NCBI GenBank assembly: GCA_024653875.1
Contig: JANLHE010000541.1
Span: forward strand, 1 to 26,800
DNA length: 26,800 nt
Reading direction: 5' to 3'
DNA from: Acidobacteriota bacterium
GTDB taxonomy: Bacteria > Acidobacteriota > Vicinamibacteria > Vicinamibacterales > SCN-69-37
The translations under genes were made by a program, and so were the position numbers. Shown here in pieces: positions 1-7,886 of this stretch; position 1 is the first letter of the stretch, and each line of letters begins with the position of its first letter. Under the pieces are notes generated by a model, which did not search any database, was not told the DNA's origin, and was given only the letters and a program-made list of their open reading frames with translations.

Positions 1-255
1 GTGGCTCATCAGCGCTTCAACTTCATCATGGCGGTGCCGGCGGCGTTGCTGCTCAGCCCGGTCGTGCGCGCCGGCACGCCACGCTGGCTGTTCGTCGCGG
101 TCGTGGCGTTCCTGGCCGTGGATGTGCCGTGGGTGTTTCTCCGGCTGGGCTGGCCGACGCTGGCCGCGTCGGCGCCGCGGGTGCTGGTGCTGGTGGCATT
201 CGGATGGCTGGGCTGGAGGGCGTGGTCGAGACGCCATGAGGCCGCAAGTGTTTGA
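1..255 (+). CDS. C-terminal end of an integral membrane protein (5' truncated)
   Basis: The window opens inside this frame, which runs to a TGA at 253-255. The first in-frame codon is GTG, but nothing shows it is the true start, so I treat the gene as cut by the window edge. The visible 84 codons hold two or three hydrophobic segments (about residues 7-22, 28-48 and 58-73), each bounded by Arg/His, and end in a short basic tail. The opening (His-Gln-Arg-Phe-Asn-Phe, then a hydrophobic helix) resembles the last helices of polytopic GT-C-type glycosyltransferases such as the GT87/DUF2029 group, but this is only an impression. The next gene starts 163 bp downstream after a small hairpin, so this is probably the end of a separate transcription unit. 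Confidence 0.55.
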   Translation: MAHQRFNFIMAVPAALLLSPVVRAGTPRWLFVAVVAFLAVDVPWVFLRLGWPTLAASAPRVLVLVAFGWLGWRAWSRRHEAASV

Positions 256-292
256 TAGAATTGGGGTTAACTGGTCCTGGCTCGGGGACGCA

Positions 293-309
293 TCGGGCGG
301 CACGCCCGA
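293..309 (+). terminator. 7-bp GC hairpin after the first gene, without T-tract
   Basis: TCGGGCG (293-299) and CGCCCGA (303-309) form a perfect 7-bp stem with a 3-nt loop, 38 bp after the stop of the upstream gene and about 110 bp before the next start. No run of T follows, so it does not meet the intrinsic-terminator pattern. It could be a weak terminator, a processing barrier or chance in GC-rich DNA. I see no convincing sigma-70 promoter in the rest of 256-418. Confidence 0.25.
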
Positions 310-407
310 CGGCGCCACCACGAGTTGTGACTGACAGGGCGGAGCTTCACCCGCTCGTCGTACACTGTGGCATTGCCCGAGCGGACCCGGCTCAGGTTCG
401 CCGTCAC

Positions 408-412
408 GGAGA
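408..412 (+). promoter_or_regulatory. Ribosome binding site of the beta-barrel gene
   Basis: GGAGA lies 6 nt before the ATG at 419. It supports that start and marks the likely translational entry to the long plus-strand unit. Confidence 0.6.
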
Positions 413-418
413 AAATCT

Positions 419-1642
419 ATGTCACGTCTGACGGTCGCCTGTACGGTCCTGCTGTTGCTCGGCGCGAGTGCTGTGTCCGCGCAGGACTGGAAAGCGCCCG
501 ATCCCAAGGCGGAGCCGTGGAGGGATGCGCGGCTGAAACTCGGCCCCGTATTTTTCAATCCGACCTTCCAGATTCGGGACCTCGGCATCGATGACAACGT
601 CTTCAACGAGCCGGCTGATCCCCGGCAGGACCTCACGGGCACGCTCGCGATGGAATCACTGGCGGGCATCCAGGTCCGCGCCCTGTTGGTCACCGTGCGC
701 CAGTCCAACAGCTACCTGTGGTTCCGGCAGTACCGGTCGGAGCGGTCGGTGGATGGCGGATTGAAGGCCACCGCCGAGTTGCGGCTGGATCGACTCCGGC
801 CGTGGGTCACGGTCGAGCGCGCGGAGTCGCACGCCCGCGGCGGATTCGAAATCGACGCCCGTGCCGGCCGCCAGCTGCCGGCCTTTGACTACGGCACCGA
901 CATTCGTCTTGGCTGGAGGCTTGGTGCGTCGGTGGCCTATCGGTCGCAGAAGATCGAGTACGCCGAGGATGAGGTGTACGACTTCACGGATCTGGGGGCG
1001 GTCCTCGACAACAAGGTCACGCAGATCCGCAGCTACGCGCGGTACGAACTGACGCCGTTCACCAACCTGATCGGTGGCGCCGACATCACCACCGAACGGT
1101 TTGTCACCAACACGCTCCGTGACGCCGACGCCACGTACTATTACGGCGGCCTGGAGTCGTCGTCGGACGCGCCGCTGGGCCTGAATCTGACCCTGGGGTG
1201 GAAAGCACAGCGCCACAAGGACCCGACGGTGCCGGACTTCCGGGGGCTGGTGGCCCGGGGCGGGATCGGGTTTGTCGTGGCGGACACGATGCGGGTCGCG
1301 CTCAATGGCCTGCGTGACACCGGCATGTCGTATGACGCGTTGTATCCCTACTACGTGGAAGAGGGCGGCGGATTCACCACGCAGCTGCGGTTCTCGGAGC
1401 ATTTCGATCTGCGGTTTGACGGGCGAGGCAGCTGGCTGAAGTACTCGGTGACCACCACCGGAGCCGAAGCGGCACGCACGGATCGCACGGTCGTGGCGGG
1501 CGCCGAGTTCGGGTACTACTTCGGCGGCCTGTCCGGCACCCGGGTCGGATTGCGGTACGAGTACGCCGATCGGCACTCACCGATACCGAAGCGGAACTAC
1601 GCCAGGAGCCGGTTCTACACCGACTTCCGGCTCTCGTTCTGA
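419..1642 (+). CDS. Outer-membrane beta-barrel protein, probable polysaccharide porin
   Basis: This 407-residue protein begins with a clear Sec signal peptide: a short basic start, a hydrophobic core at about residues 5-17, and an Ala-X-Ala-type site near residue 21 before Gln-Asp-Trp. The mature part is an alternating pattern of short amphipathic strands rich in Tyr, Arg and Gly, with Asp/Asn-rich turns. It ends in Phe (Arg-Leu-Ser-Phe), the usual C-terminal signal of BAM-assembled barrels. About 385 mature residues would suit roughly 16-18 strands. It is the first gene of the plus-strand unit and lies 17 bp before the Wza-like gene. That suggests it forms, or helps form, the outer-membrane pore for the polymer. 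This role is inferred from context and fold; the sequence alone does not name a family. Confidence 0.75.
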   Translation: MSRLTVACTVLLLLGASAVSAQDWKAPDPKAEPWRDARLKLGPVFFNPTFQIRDLGIDDNVFNEPADPRQDLTGTLAMESLAGIQVRALLVTVRQSNSYLWFRQYRSERSVDGGLKATAELRLDRLRPWVTVERAESHARGGFEIDARAGRQLPAFDYGTDIRLGWRLGASVAYRSQKIEYAEDEVYDFTDLGAVLDNKVTQIRSYARYELTPFTNLIGGADITTERFVTNTLRDADATYYYGGLESSSDAPLGLNLTLGWKAQRHKDPTVPDFRGLVARGGIGFVVADTMRVALNGLRDTGMSYDALYPYYVEEGGGFTTQLRFSEHFDLRFDGRGSWLKYSVTTTGAEAARTDRTVVAGAEFGYYFGGLSGTRVGLRYEYADRHSPIPKRNYARSRFYTDFRLSF

Positions 1643-1646
1643 GCAC

Positions 1647-1654
1647 AGGAAAGG
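1647..1654 (+). promoter_or_regulatory. Ribosome binding site of the Wza-like gene
   Basis: AGGAAAGG lies 5 nt upstream of the ATG at 1660, in the 17-bp gap after the beta-barrel gene. It is one of the strongest Shine-Dalgarno matches in the window and fixes this start. Confidence 0.7.
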
Positions 1655-1659
1655 GCAGG

Positions 1660-2586
1660 ATGAAGAAGACGATCTACTCCGTGCTGTTGATGCTGGTGGC
1701 GTGCGCGCCGTTGCCGGCGGCCGAGACCCCGGCACCGCCGCCTGAACCGGCGCCGCAGACCACGCAGAAGCAGCAGACCGTGCAGACGCCGCCCGTCACG
1801 CCCGCGCCAGCGACCTCGGTCGGGCCGCGCGAGTACCGCGTTGGTCCTGGCGACACGTTGAAGGTCGATTTCATCGGCATTCCCGCGGATGACCGCGAGA
1901 TGAACCGGAACTACCTCGTGCAGTCCAACGGCACGATTGAGATCCTGTACCTGGAGTCCGTGAAGGTGGAGGGACTGACGCAACTCGAGGTGGGAGACCT
2001 GCTGGCGCGGCTGCTGGAAGAAAAGGGGTTTTATAACCCCGGGCAGCTGCAACCGTCGGTGACGATGGCGGGGTATCGCGACTTCGAAGTGCAGGTCAAC
2101 GGCGCGGTGCGCACTCCCGGATTGATCCGGTTGTCGGGGGAAAACAGCAGCGTGAATCGCGCCATCAGCCAGGCGGGCGGCTGGGCCGCCAATGCGGGAA
2201 CCGAGGTGGAGATCATCCGGGCGCCCATCGCGGGCCGTCCCCCGGAACCACCCATCGTCCTGACGCGTGACCAGCTGGACATGAACGATGACCCGGGGCT
2301 TCGTGAAAACGATCGGGTCAACGTCCGGATCGGCCAGGTGTTCTTCGTGAACGGCGAGGTGAACAACCAGGGCGAAAAACGCTGGGAGCCGGGGATGACC
2401 GTGAACAAGGCGCTGGCGCTGGCCGGCGGCCAGACCGCGAAGTTTTCCCTGGGGCGATCCCGGATCGAGCGGCCCGTGAAGGACAAGGACGGCACGGTGC
2501 TGAAGTACGAGAAGATCGACCACCTGAAGCCGGAGACGCTGATCCTGGCGGACGATGTCCTTGTCGCCGGCCGGAAGTGGATGTAG
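1660..2586 (+). CDS. Short Wza-like polysaccharide export (OPX) lipoprotein with SLBB domains
   Basis: This 308-residue protein is a periplasmic/outer-membrane export protein of the Wza family. The N-terminus has a signal sequence with a lipobox (Leu-Val-Ala-Cys, Cys15). A Pro/Gln/Thr-rich linker follows to about residue 55. A Poly_export domain spans about 57-135 and opens with the typical Tyr-Arg-Val-Gly-Pro-Gly-Asp. Two SLBB-like segments follow at about 140-205 and 228-300. The chain stops straight after the second SLBB repeat, so the C-terminal amphipathic helix that forms the outer-membrane pore in E. coli Wza (about 380 residues) is not visible. It is therefore a short OPX protein that would need a partner pore, and the adjacent beta-barrel is the obvious candidate. 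It should work with the Wzc-like protein encoded at 23463-25787. Confidence 0.9.
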   Translation: MKKTIYSVLLMLVACAPLPAAETPAPPPEPAPQTTQKQQTVQTPPVTPAPATSVGPREYRVGPGDTLKVDFIGIPADDREMNRNYLVQSNGTIEILYLESVKVEGLTQLEVGDLLARLLEEKGFYNPGQLQPSVTMAGYRDFEVQVNGAVRTPGLIRLSGENSSVNRAISQAGGWAANAGTEVEIIRAPIAGRPPEPPIVLTRDQLDMNDDPGLRENDRVNVRIGQVFFVNGEVNNQGEKRWEPGMTVNKALALAGGQTAKFSLGRSRIERPVKDKDGTVLKYEKIDHLKPETLILADDVLVAGRKWM

Positions 2587-2613
2587 CCGCAGGCGCGGCG
2601 CCGCATCCTTGTT

Positions 2614-3810
2614 GTGCGTATCGTCCATCTGACAGTCGACTGGCATCCCACCGGCGGCGTGTCCAGTTACATCCGGCTGGTCGCGCCCGCGCAGGCGGCC
2701 GCCGGCCATCAGGTGCTGGTGGTGCATGCGGGCGAACCACGCGATGACGACGCGCGCCTGGCCGCCGATGGCGTCACGGTCCTGGCGTTTCCCGGAGCCC
2801 TGCGTGCCGCCGGCGCGGACGAAACCCGGCATGTGCCCGCGGTCCTCGACGCGGTCAGGGCCTTTGCGCCGGACCTGGCGCACTTTCACGCCAGCAATAA
2901 TTTCTCCGTCGAAGATGCCGTGCGGGCCCGCGTGCCCACGTTAAAGACGCTGCACGCCCTGGCGTTCTGCCCGACGGGCACCAAATACCATGCCGCCACC
3001 GGTCAGGCGTGCACGTTCAGGACCGGCGTGATGTGTGTGCCGCGCCAGGCCTATCTCCGCTGCACGTCGAGCAGGCGGCCCGCGGCGTGGTGGAATAACT
3101 ACACGCGGACCGTGCGTGCGAACGCGCACCACAAGTCGTTTGGGCAGCTGGTGGTCACGTCGCAGTACGTGCGGCGCCAGGCGATGGCCAACGGTTTTGA
3201 CGGCGATCGGATTGCCGTGGTGCCGTACTTCACGAGCCTGCCGGCCGAGGTGCCGCCGGTGGCCGGCAGGGACGTGCTCTACATCGGGCGGATCGCCCGC
3301 GAGAAAGGCGCCGACCTGGTGCTGGAGGCGATGGCGCTGGTGCCCGGGACGTGGCGCGTCGTCATCGTCGGTGACGGGATCGACATGGCCTACCTTCACA
3401 CGCGCGCCGACGCGCTCGGGATGCGGGATCGCGTGACGTTCAAGGGATGGATGACCGGCGCGGCGCTGGACGACGCGTATCGACGCGCGGCGGTGGTCGT
3501 GGTGCCTTCGCGCCTGCCCGAGCCGTTCGGGATTACCGGCATTGAGTCGATGGCGTGGCAGCGCCCGGTGGTGGCGTTTGGCGTGGGCGGCATTCCCGAG
3601 TGGCTGGAGAACGGCACGGGCGGGTTCCACGTGGCCGCGGGCGACGTGCCGGGCATGGCCGCGCGCATACACGAGTTGCTGGACGATCCCGCGCAGGCCG
3701 CTGCCGTCGCCGCCCGCGGCCGCGCGCGCGTGGCGCGCGAGTTCACCGCGGCGCCGCACTTGCGCCAGTTGTGGCCCCTCTATGAGCGCGTCATGGCCCA
3801 TGGTGCCTGA
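2614..3810 (+). CDS. GT4-family glycosyltransferase with four-cysteine insertion
   Basis: This 398-residue cytoplasmic GT-B enzyme should transfer a sugar from a nucleotide donor to the lipid-linked glycan. It starts at GTG 2614, giving the typical beta-strand Met-Arg-Ile-Val-His-Leu followed by the glycine loop Gly14-Gly15-Val. The C-terminal donor domain has the GT4 E-X7-E motif (Glu303, Glu311) and a Gly-Gly-Ile-Pro-Glu loop. The acceptor domain carries Cys119, Cys133, Cys141 and Cys150 in a loop after the Thr-Leu-His strand. Similar Cys-rich loops occur in a subset of GT4 enzymes, and a metal site is possible. The start has only a distant weak ribosome site. The 3' end overlaps the flippase start by 11 bp. 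The sugar specificity cannot be read. Confidence 0.88.
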   Translation: MRIVHLTVDWHPTGGVSSYIRLVAPAQAAAGHQVLVVHAGEPRDDDARLAADGVTVLAFPGALRAAGADETRHVPAVLDAVRAFAPDLAHFHASNNFSVEDAVRARVPTLKTLHALAFCPTGTKYHAATGQACTFRTGVMCVPRQAYLRCTSSRRPAAWWNNYTRTVRANAHHKSFGQLVVTSQYVRRQAMANGFDGDRIAVVPYFTSLPAEVPPVAGRDVLYIGRIAREKGADLVLEAMALVPGTWRVVIVGDGIDMAYLHTRADALGMRDRVTFKGWMTGAALDDAYRRAAVVVVPSRLPEPFGITGIESMAWQRPVVAFGVGGIPEWLENGTGGFHVAAGDVPGMAARIHELLDDPAQAAAVAARGRARVAREFTAAPHLRQLWPLYERVMAHGA

Positions 3811-5080
3811 TACGGCCTCCGCACCGCCCCCCGCGTCCGCCCTGGCGGGGCTGACGCAGCGGCTGGCCCGCAACCTCGCGATGCAGTCGGTCACCCAGGT
3901 CATGCACCTGGTGATCAGCATCGCGTCGGTGTACGTCCTCACACGCGAACTCACCGTCGCGGCCTATGGCGGCTTCAATTACATGTTGGCGGTGATCGTG
4001 TTCGGCCTGACCCTGGCCGATCTCGGCGTGAGCACGATCCTGGTGCGCGAGGTCGTGCAGGCGCCCGAGCGCACGGAGCCGCTGGTGCAGTCCACCCTGG
4101 GGCTCAAGGTCGTGATGTCCGTGGTCCCCATGGCCGGGGCCTGGGCGCTCGCGCTGCTGCTGCTTGAGGGGGACGTGCGCTGGGCGGTCGTGATCTTCAG
4201 CCTGACGCTTCCGATTCAGGCGTTCACACTGCCGCTCGTCGTGTTGCGCGCGCGCGTGCTGATCAAACGCGCGGCCGTGGCCGAGGTGGCCAATCGGGTG
4301 ACCGGGTTCGTGCTCATGCTGGCCGCGGTCTATGCCGGCTTCGGACTCGTCGGCGCGGCGGTCGCGCTGGTCATCGGCGAAGTGGCGGGCCTTGTGGCGA
4401 TCCTCGCCATCACCCGCGCCTTCGTACGCCCGATCCCGCGCGTGGACCTGGGGGCCTGGCGGCTGATTCTGGGCGCCAGTCTCACGCTGGGGTTGGTGAA
4501 CGTGCTCGGGGCCCTCGTCAACCGGATTGACTTCTTCATGCTCGAACGGATGACCAGCATGGAGGACGTCGGAGTGTATGGCGCCGCCTATCGTCTGCCG
4601 ACGTTGCTCGAGCGGCTGCCCCTGCTCGCGATGGGGACGATCTATCCGCTGATGTCGGGCCTGGCGGTCCGGGATCCCAATGGCCTGAGGGCGGTCTACC
4701 ACTGGACCATCACCCGCTCGGCGCTGCTGGCCGTGCCGATCGTGCTGGTCGTGTCGCTGACGGCGCCCTGGATCATTGCCCTGTGGAACGGCCCCGGGTA
4801 TGAGGGCGCCGTGACGCCGTTGCGATGGCTGATCTGGTCAACCGGGTGCATGTATGTCTCGGTGATTGCCAGCAACGTGCTGATTGCCCTGGGTCGCGCG
4901 CACGGTGCGTTGAGCGCGTGGATCGTGGCGGCCCCGGCGAATGTCTTCCTGAACCTGATGTGGATTCCCCGGTACGGCGCCACCGGCGCGGCCGCCGCCA
5001 CCGCCGCGAGTTTCGCGATCGCGATGGGCGTCAGCATGTGGATGGCGGAACGGCACTTGTCGCGCGCGGTGCGCGCATGA
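3800..5080 (+). CDS. Wzx-type oligosaccharide flippase (MOP/MATE superfamily)
   Basis: This 426-residue polytopic inner-membrane protein should flip the lipid-linked repeat unit to the periplasmic face. I count about 12-14 hydrophobic helices from residue 33 on. The N-terminal part shows the flippase pattern of a first helix followed by Thr-Arg-Glu-Leu, then Ala-Ala-Tyr-Gly-Gly-Phe and Leu-Ala-Asp-Leu-Gly. A charged Asn-Arg-Ile-Asp-Phe-Phe-Met-Leu helix lies mid-protein. The open frame extends far upstream, but that part is the shadow of the glycosyltransferase gene. The ATG at 3800 gives a sensible N-terminus and an 11-bp overlap. It ends in an ATGA overlap with the next gene. The MOP assignment is firm; Wzx function follows from the locus. 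Confidence 0.88.
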   Translation: MVPDTASAPPPASALAGLTQRLARNLAMQSVTQVMHLVISIASVYVLTRELTVAAYGGFNYMLAVIVFGLTLADLGVSTILVREVVQAPERTEPLVQSTLGLKVVMSVVPMAGAWALALLLLEGDVRWAVVIFSLTLPIQAFTLPLVVLRARVLIKRAAVAEVANRVTGFVLMLAAVYAGFGLVGAAVALVIGEVAGLVAILAITRAFVRPIPRVDLGAWRLILGASLTLGLVNVLGALVNRIDFFMLERMTSMEDVGVYGAAYRLPTLLERLPLLAMGTIYPLMSGLAVRDPNGLRAVYHWTITRSALLAVPIVLVVSLTAPWIIALWNGPGYEGAVTPLRWLIWSTGCMYVSVIASNVLIALGRAHGALSAWIVAAPANVFLNLMWIPRYGATGAAAATAASFAIAMGVSMWMAERHLSRAVRA

Positions 5081-6123
5081 CGCGCTGGCTGGTCGTGAGT
5101 CCCACCGGAGCCGGCCGCTTCGACGGAATTGGTGACTATGCCGCGCGGCTCGCGGCGGCGCTCGGGCACGTGACACCGACGGACCTGTATGTGACCGGCG
5201 AAGGACCGTGGCCGGCTGCCGCCGAAGTGGACGCGGTCTTCCACCAGTATTCGCCCGCCGCGCCTCGCGGCGCCCTGTGGCGGAAGGAGGGCCGGTGGTT
5301 TGACCGGGTGTCGCGGGCCGGGCGTCCGGTCATCGTGACCATTCACGAATACTGGCCACCGCCGGACGGGTCGCTCCGGCGCGCGCTCAGCCGCGCCCGG
5401 TTGCGGTGGCGGGTCCGTCGCGTCGCGGCGCGTGCCTCGGCGGTGGTCGTGGCGCAGGAGATCTCCGCCGCGCAACTCCGCGCGGCGGGCGTGCTGGGCC
5501 GGCGCCCCGTGCACGTGGTCCCTGTCGGGAGCAACATCGCGCCCGTGGCGAATCCGCCTGGGCCGCGTGATGGAGGCTTGGTACTCTTTGGCCAGGCCGC
5601 GGCGATGGATCCCCCGGTGATGCGCGCTCTGGCGCAGTGGCGCGCGTCGGCCGGCAGCCAGGTGCCCTTGACCTGGGTGAGCCGGTCGGCGAACGAAGCG
5701 AGGGAGTGGTGGATACGCGTGGCGGGCGGGAGCGCGGACGCCGTGCGGTGGCGGGGCGGGTTGTCCGAGTCCGAGATTTCGGCGCAGCTGCAGGCGGCCA
5801 CGCTGGGACTGGCGCCGTACGCGGACGGCGCGTCGGCGCGGCGCACGACACTCGCGGCGCTGATGCAACACGGCGTGCCCACCGTCGCGCTGCAGGGGGT
5901 GGCCACCGATGGATGGCTGGTGGAGCACGGTGGCCTGGCTCTGGTGCCCGGCGCGGCCCCGGAGGCCTTTGTGTCAGCCGTGCGCGCGCTGCTGGCGGAT
6001 GCCCCTCGGCGGGCCGCCCTGTCGCGCGCGGCGCGCTCGGCGTATGACACGCACATGAGTTGGCCGACGATTGCGGACGCGTATGTCCGCGCGTTGGCAG
6101 GTGGAACGGACACGCAGGCATGA
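5077..6123 (+). CDS. Divergent GT-B glycosyltransferase
   Basis: This 348-residue protein has the two-domain GT-B outline: a first strand with Val-Val-Ser-Pro-Thr-Gly-Ala-Gly, an Asp-Gly-Ile-Gly-Asp-Tyr loop, a His-Gln-Tyr-Ser-Pro segment, a Thr-Ile-His-Glu-Tyr strand, and a His-Val-Val-Pro-Val-Gly link between domains. In the donor domain the place of the GT4 E-X7-E motif is taken by Ala-Asp-Gly-Ala-Ser-Ala-Arg-Arg-Thr-Thr-Leu. That pattern occurs in a divergent group of GT4-like enzymes, so classical GT4 catalysis should not be assumed. It starts at the ATGA overlap with the flippase and ends in an ATGA overlap with the carbamoyltransferase. Substrate unknown. Confidence 0.78.
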   Translation: MTRWLVVSPTGAGRFDGIGDYAARLAAALGHVTPTDLYVTGEGPWPAAAEVDAVFHQYSPAAPRGALWRKEGRWFDRVSRAGRPVIVTIHEYWPPPDGSLRRALSRARLRWRVRRVAARASAVVVAQEISAAQLRAAGVLGRRPVHVVPVGSNIAPVANPPGPRDGGLVLFGQAAAMDPPVMRALAQWRASAGSQVPLTWVSRSANEAREWWIRVAGGSADAVRWRGGLSESEISAQLQAATLGLAPYADGASARRTTLAALMQHGVPTVALQGVATDGWLVEHGGLALVPGAAPEAFVSAVRALLADAPRRAALSRAARSAYDTHMSWPTIADAYVRALAGGTDTQA

Positions 6124-7886
6124 TTCTAGGGGTGTACCATCCCGCGCACGGCGTGGGGCACGACACGGGCGTGGCGCTGGTGGATCGATCCGGACGGATC
6201 GTCGCCGCGCTCTCCGAAGAGCGCGTCAGCCGCGTCAAGATGGACGGCGGATACCCGTTCCGCGCGATCGAAACGCTGCAGCGCATGACCGGCGTGCGCT
6301 GGGCCGATCTGGACGCGGTGGCGGTGCCATTTCTTGCGCCGGCCGATCAGGTTGGCGAGGGTCTGCGCCTGCTGTCGGCCGGCGTTGCCGATCCCGGGCT
6401 GCTCCGCGGCCAGTGGGCCACGCGTGCCGGCCACGATCGGTTCCAGGCCGGCATGCGGGCCATCGGCGCGTACGACGACCTCGACGACTTCACGCGGCGC
6501 GTGGCGGCCGTGCGCGCGACGGACGGCCGTCCGCCTGTCGGCGACTGGCGGCAGTTTCTGCAGGTGATCGGCGTGGGGCAGGTGCCGCTGGTGCAGGTCG
6601 ATCATCACCTGGCCCATGCGGCCGCCGCGCACATGATGAGCGGGCACCAGCGGTCTCTCGTGATCACCTGCGATGGCGTGGGCGCGCTCAAGAGCAGCCT
6701 GGTGGCGCTCGGAGACGGGTCCGCGCTGTCGGTGATCGCCCGGACGTTTTATCCCCACTCGCCGGGCGAGTTCTGGGAAGTCATCACGGTGCTCTGCGGC
6801 TTCCACCACATGAAACACGGCGGCAAGATCACCGGGCTTGCCGCGCACGGCAACCCGGATGCGCCGTGTTACGCGGTCATGCGCGCGGCCATCGAGACCC
6901 ACGGCCTCACGATCCGCACCCGCCTGGACCCGGTGATGATGGCGGCGGCGCTGGCGGCCGTGCCGCGCGAGGACATCGCCGCCACGGCGCAGCGGCGCCT
7001 CACGGAGGTGGTCGTCGACCTGGTGCGCAACGCCATGGCGCGCACCGGCCGCACCCGCCTCGTGGTGGCGGGCGGCGTGTTCGCCAACGTCAGGCTGAAT
7101 CAGGCGATTGCCGAACTGCCTGGCCTTGAGGATCTCTTTGTGTGTCCGGTCATGGGCGACGAGGGCCTGGGGGTGGGCGCCGCGTTGTGGACGGCGGCCC
7201 GGCGCTACGGCGCCACGCCGGTGGCCGTGCCGCACCTGTATCACGGGCCGGAGTTCTCCGAAGACGAGATGCGTGACGCACTCACCGCACATGGACTCGC
7301 GTTCACCCGGCTGGACGACGGGCCGCTGGCCGAGGTCGTGGCGGCGCGGATTGACGCCGGCAAGGTCGTGGCGCTGGCGCGGGGGCGGATGGAACTGGGA
7401 CCGCGCGCGCTCGGGCATCGCACGATCCTCTGTCGCACGTCGGATCCGGCCGTGAACACCTGGTTGAACGCGCGGCTGCACCGCACCGAGTTCATGCCGT
7501 TCGCGCCGGTCACGCTCGACGAGCACGCGGACGGATGTTACGTCGGCCTCGGCCGTGCGCGCCGCTCCGCGGAGTTCATGACCGTGACATTTGCCTGCAC
7601 CGACCGGATGCGCGCGCAGTCTCCCGCGGTCGTCCACCTGGATGGCACCGCGCGGCCGCAATTGATTCGCAGGGACATCGACCCGTTCTACCACTCCGTG
7701 CTCACGGCCTGCCATCGGCGCACGGGCGTGCCATCGCTGGTCAACACCAGTTTCAACATGCACGAGGAGCCGATCGTGTGCACACCCGACGACGCGGTGC
7801 GCGCGTTCATGCAGGGTCACCTGGACGCGCTGGTGCTGGGGCCGTTCCTTGTCGAGGCGCAGGCGGGCGCCGCGTCCTCGGAATGA
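6120..7886 (+). CDS. NodU/CmcH-family O-carbamoyltransferase
   Basis: This 588-residue protein matches the usual length of carbamoyltransferases, which make carbamoyl-adenylate from carbamoyl phosphate and ATP and pass the carbamoyl group to a hydroxyl. The N-terminal Kae1/YrdC-like part shows Ser-Glu-Glu-Arg-Val-Ser-Arg (32-38), the metal-binding Asp-His-His-Leu-Ala-His (161-166), and a Thr-Cys-Asp-Gly-Val-Gly strand. The C-terminal domain has the family signature Met-Glu-Leu-Gly-Pro-Arg-Ala-Leu-Gly-His-Arg (424-434) and a late Asn-Thr-Ser-Phe-Asn. The ATG at 6120 in the ATGA overlap is preferred; the frame is open for 20 more codons upstream but adds nothing family-like. In this operon the likely substrate is a sugar of the repeat unit. 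It ends in an ATGA overlap. Confidence 0.9.
   Translation: MILGVYHPAHGVGHDTGVALVDRSGRIVAALSEERVSRVKMDGGYPFRAIETLQRMTGVRWADLDAVAVPFLAPADQVGEGLRLLSAGVADPGLLRGQWATRAGHDRFQAGMRAIGAYDDLDDFTRRVAAVRATDGRPPVGDWRQFLQVIGVGQVPLVQVDHHLAHAAAAHMMSGHQRSLVITCDGVGALKSSLVALGDGSALSVIARTFYPHSPGEFWEVITVLCGFHHMKHGGKITGLAAHGNPDAPCYAVMRAAIETHGLTIRTRLDPVMMAAALAAVPREDIAATAQRRLTEVVVDLVRNAMARTGRTRLVVAGGVFANVRLNQAIAELPGLEDLFVCPVMGDEGLGVGAALWTAARRYGATPVAVPHLYHGPEFSEDEMRDALTAHGLAFTRLDDGPLAEVVAARIDAGKVVALARGRMELGPRALGHRTILCRTSDPAVNTWLNARLHRTEFMPFAPVTLDEHADGCYVGLGRARRSAEFMTVTFACTDRMRAQSPAVVHLDGTARPQLIRRDIDPFYHSVLTACHRRTGVPSLVNTSFNMHEEPIVCTPDDAVRAFMQGHLDALVLGPFLVEAQAGAASSE

Noticed and set aside
250..418. Sigma-70 or sigma-54 promoter upstream of the beta-barrel gene
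   Set aside because: TACACT at 361-366 lacks a matching -35 at proper spacing, and the TGGCATTGCC stretch at 368-377 does not keep the sigma-54 spacing.
2595..2604. GCGGCGCCGC palindrome between the Wza-like and first glycosyltransferase genes
   Set aside because: A 10-bp GC palindrome without a loop or T-tract is likely by chance here and is not a terminator.
1615..2889. 424-codon open frame on the minus strand opposite the Wza-like gene
   Set aside because: It is a shadow of the SLBB-containing gene, and its product has no family-like pattern.
6060..6119. 20-codon upstream extension of the carbamoyltransferase
   Set aside because: It overlaps the coding end of the previous gene, adds no family-like residues, and the ATGA overlap start at 6120 fits the neighbours.
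6126..7820. 564-codon open frame on the minus strand opposite the carbamoyltransferase
   Set aside because: The plus strand carries all carbamoyltransferase signatures; the antisense product is His/Arg/Gly-rich without domains.
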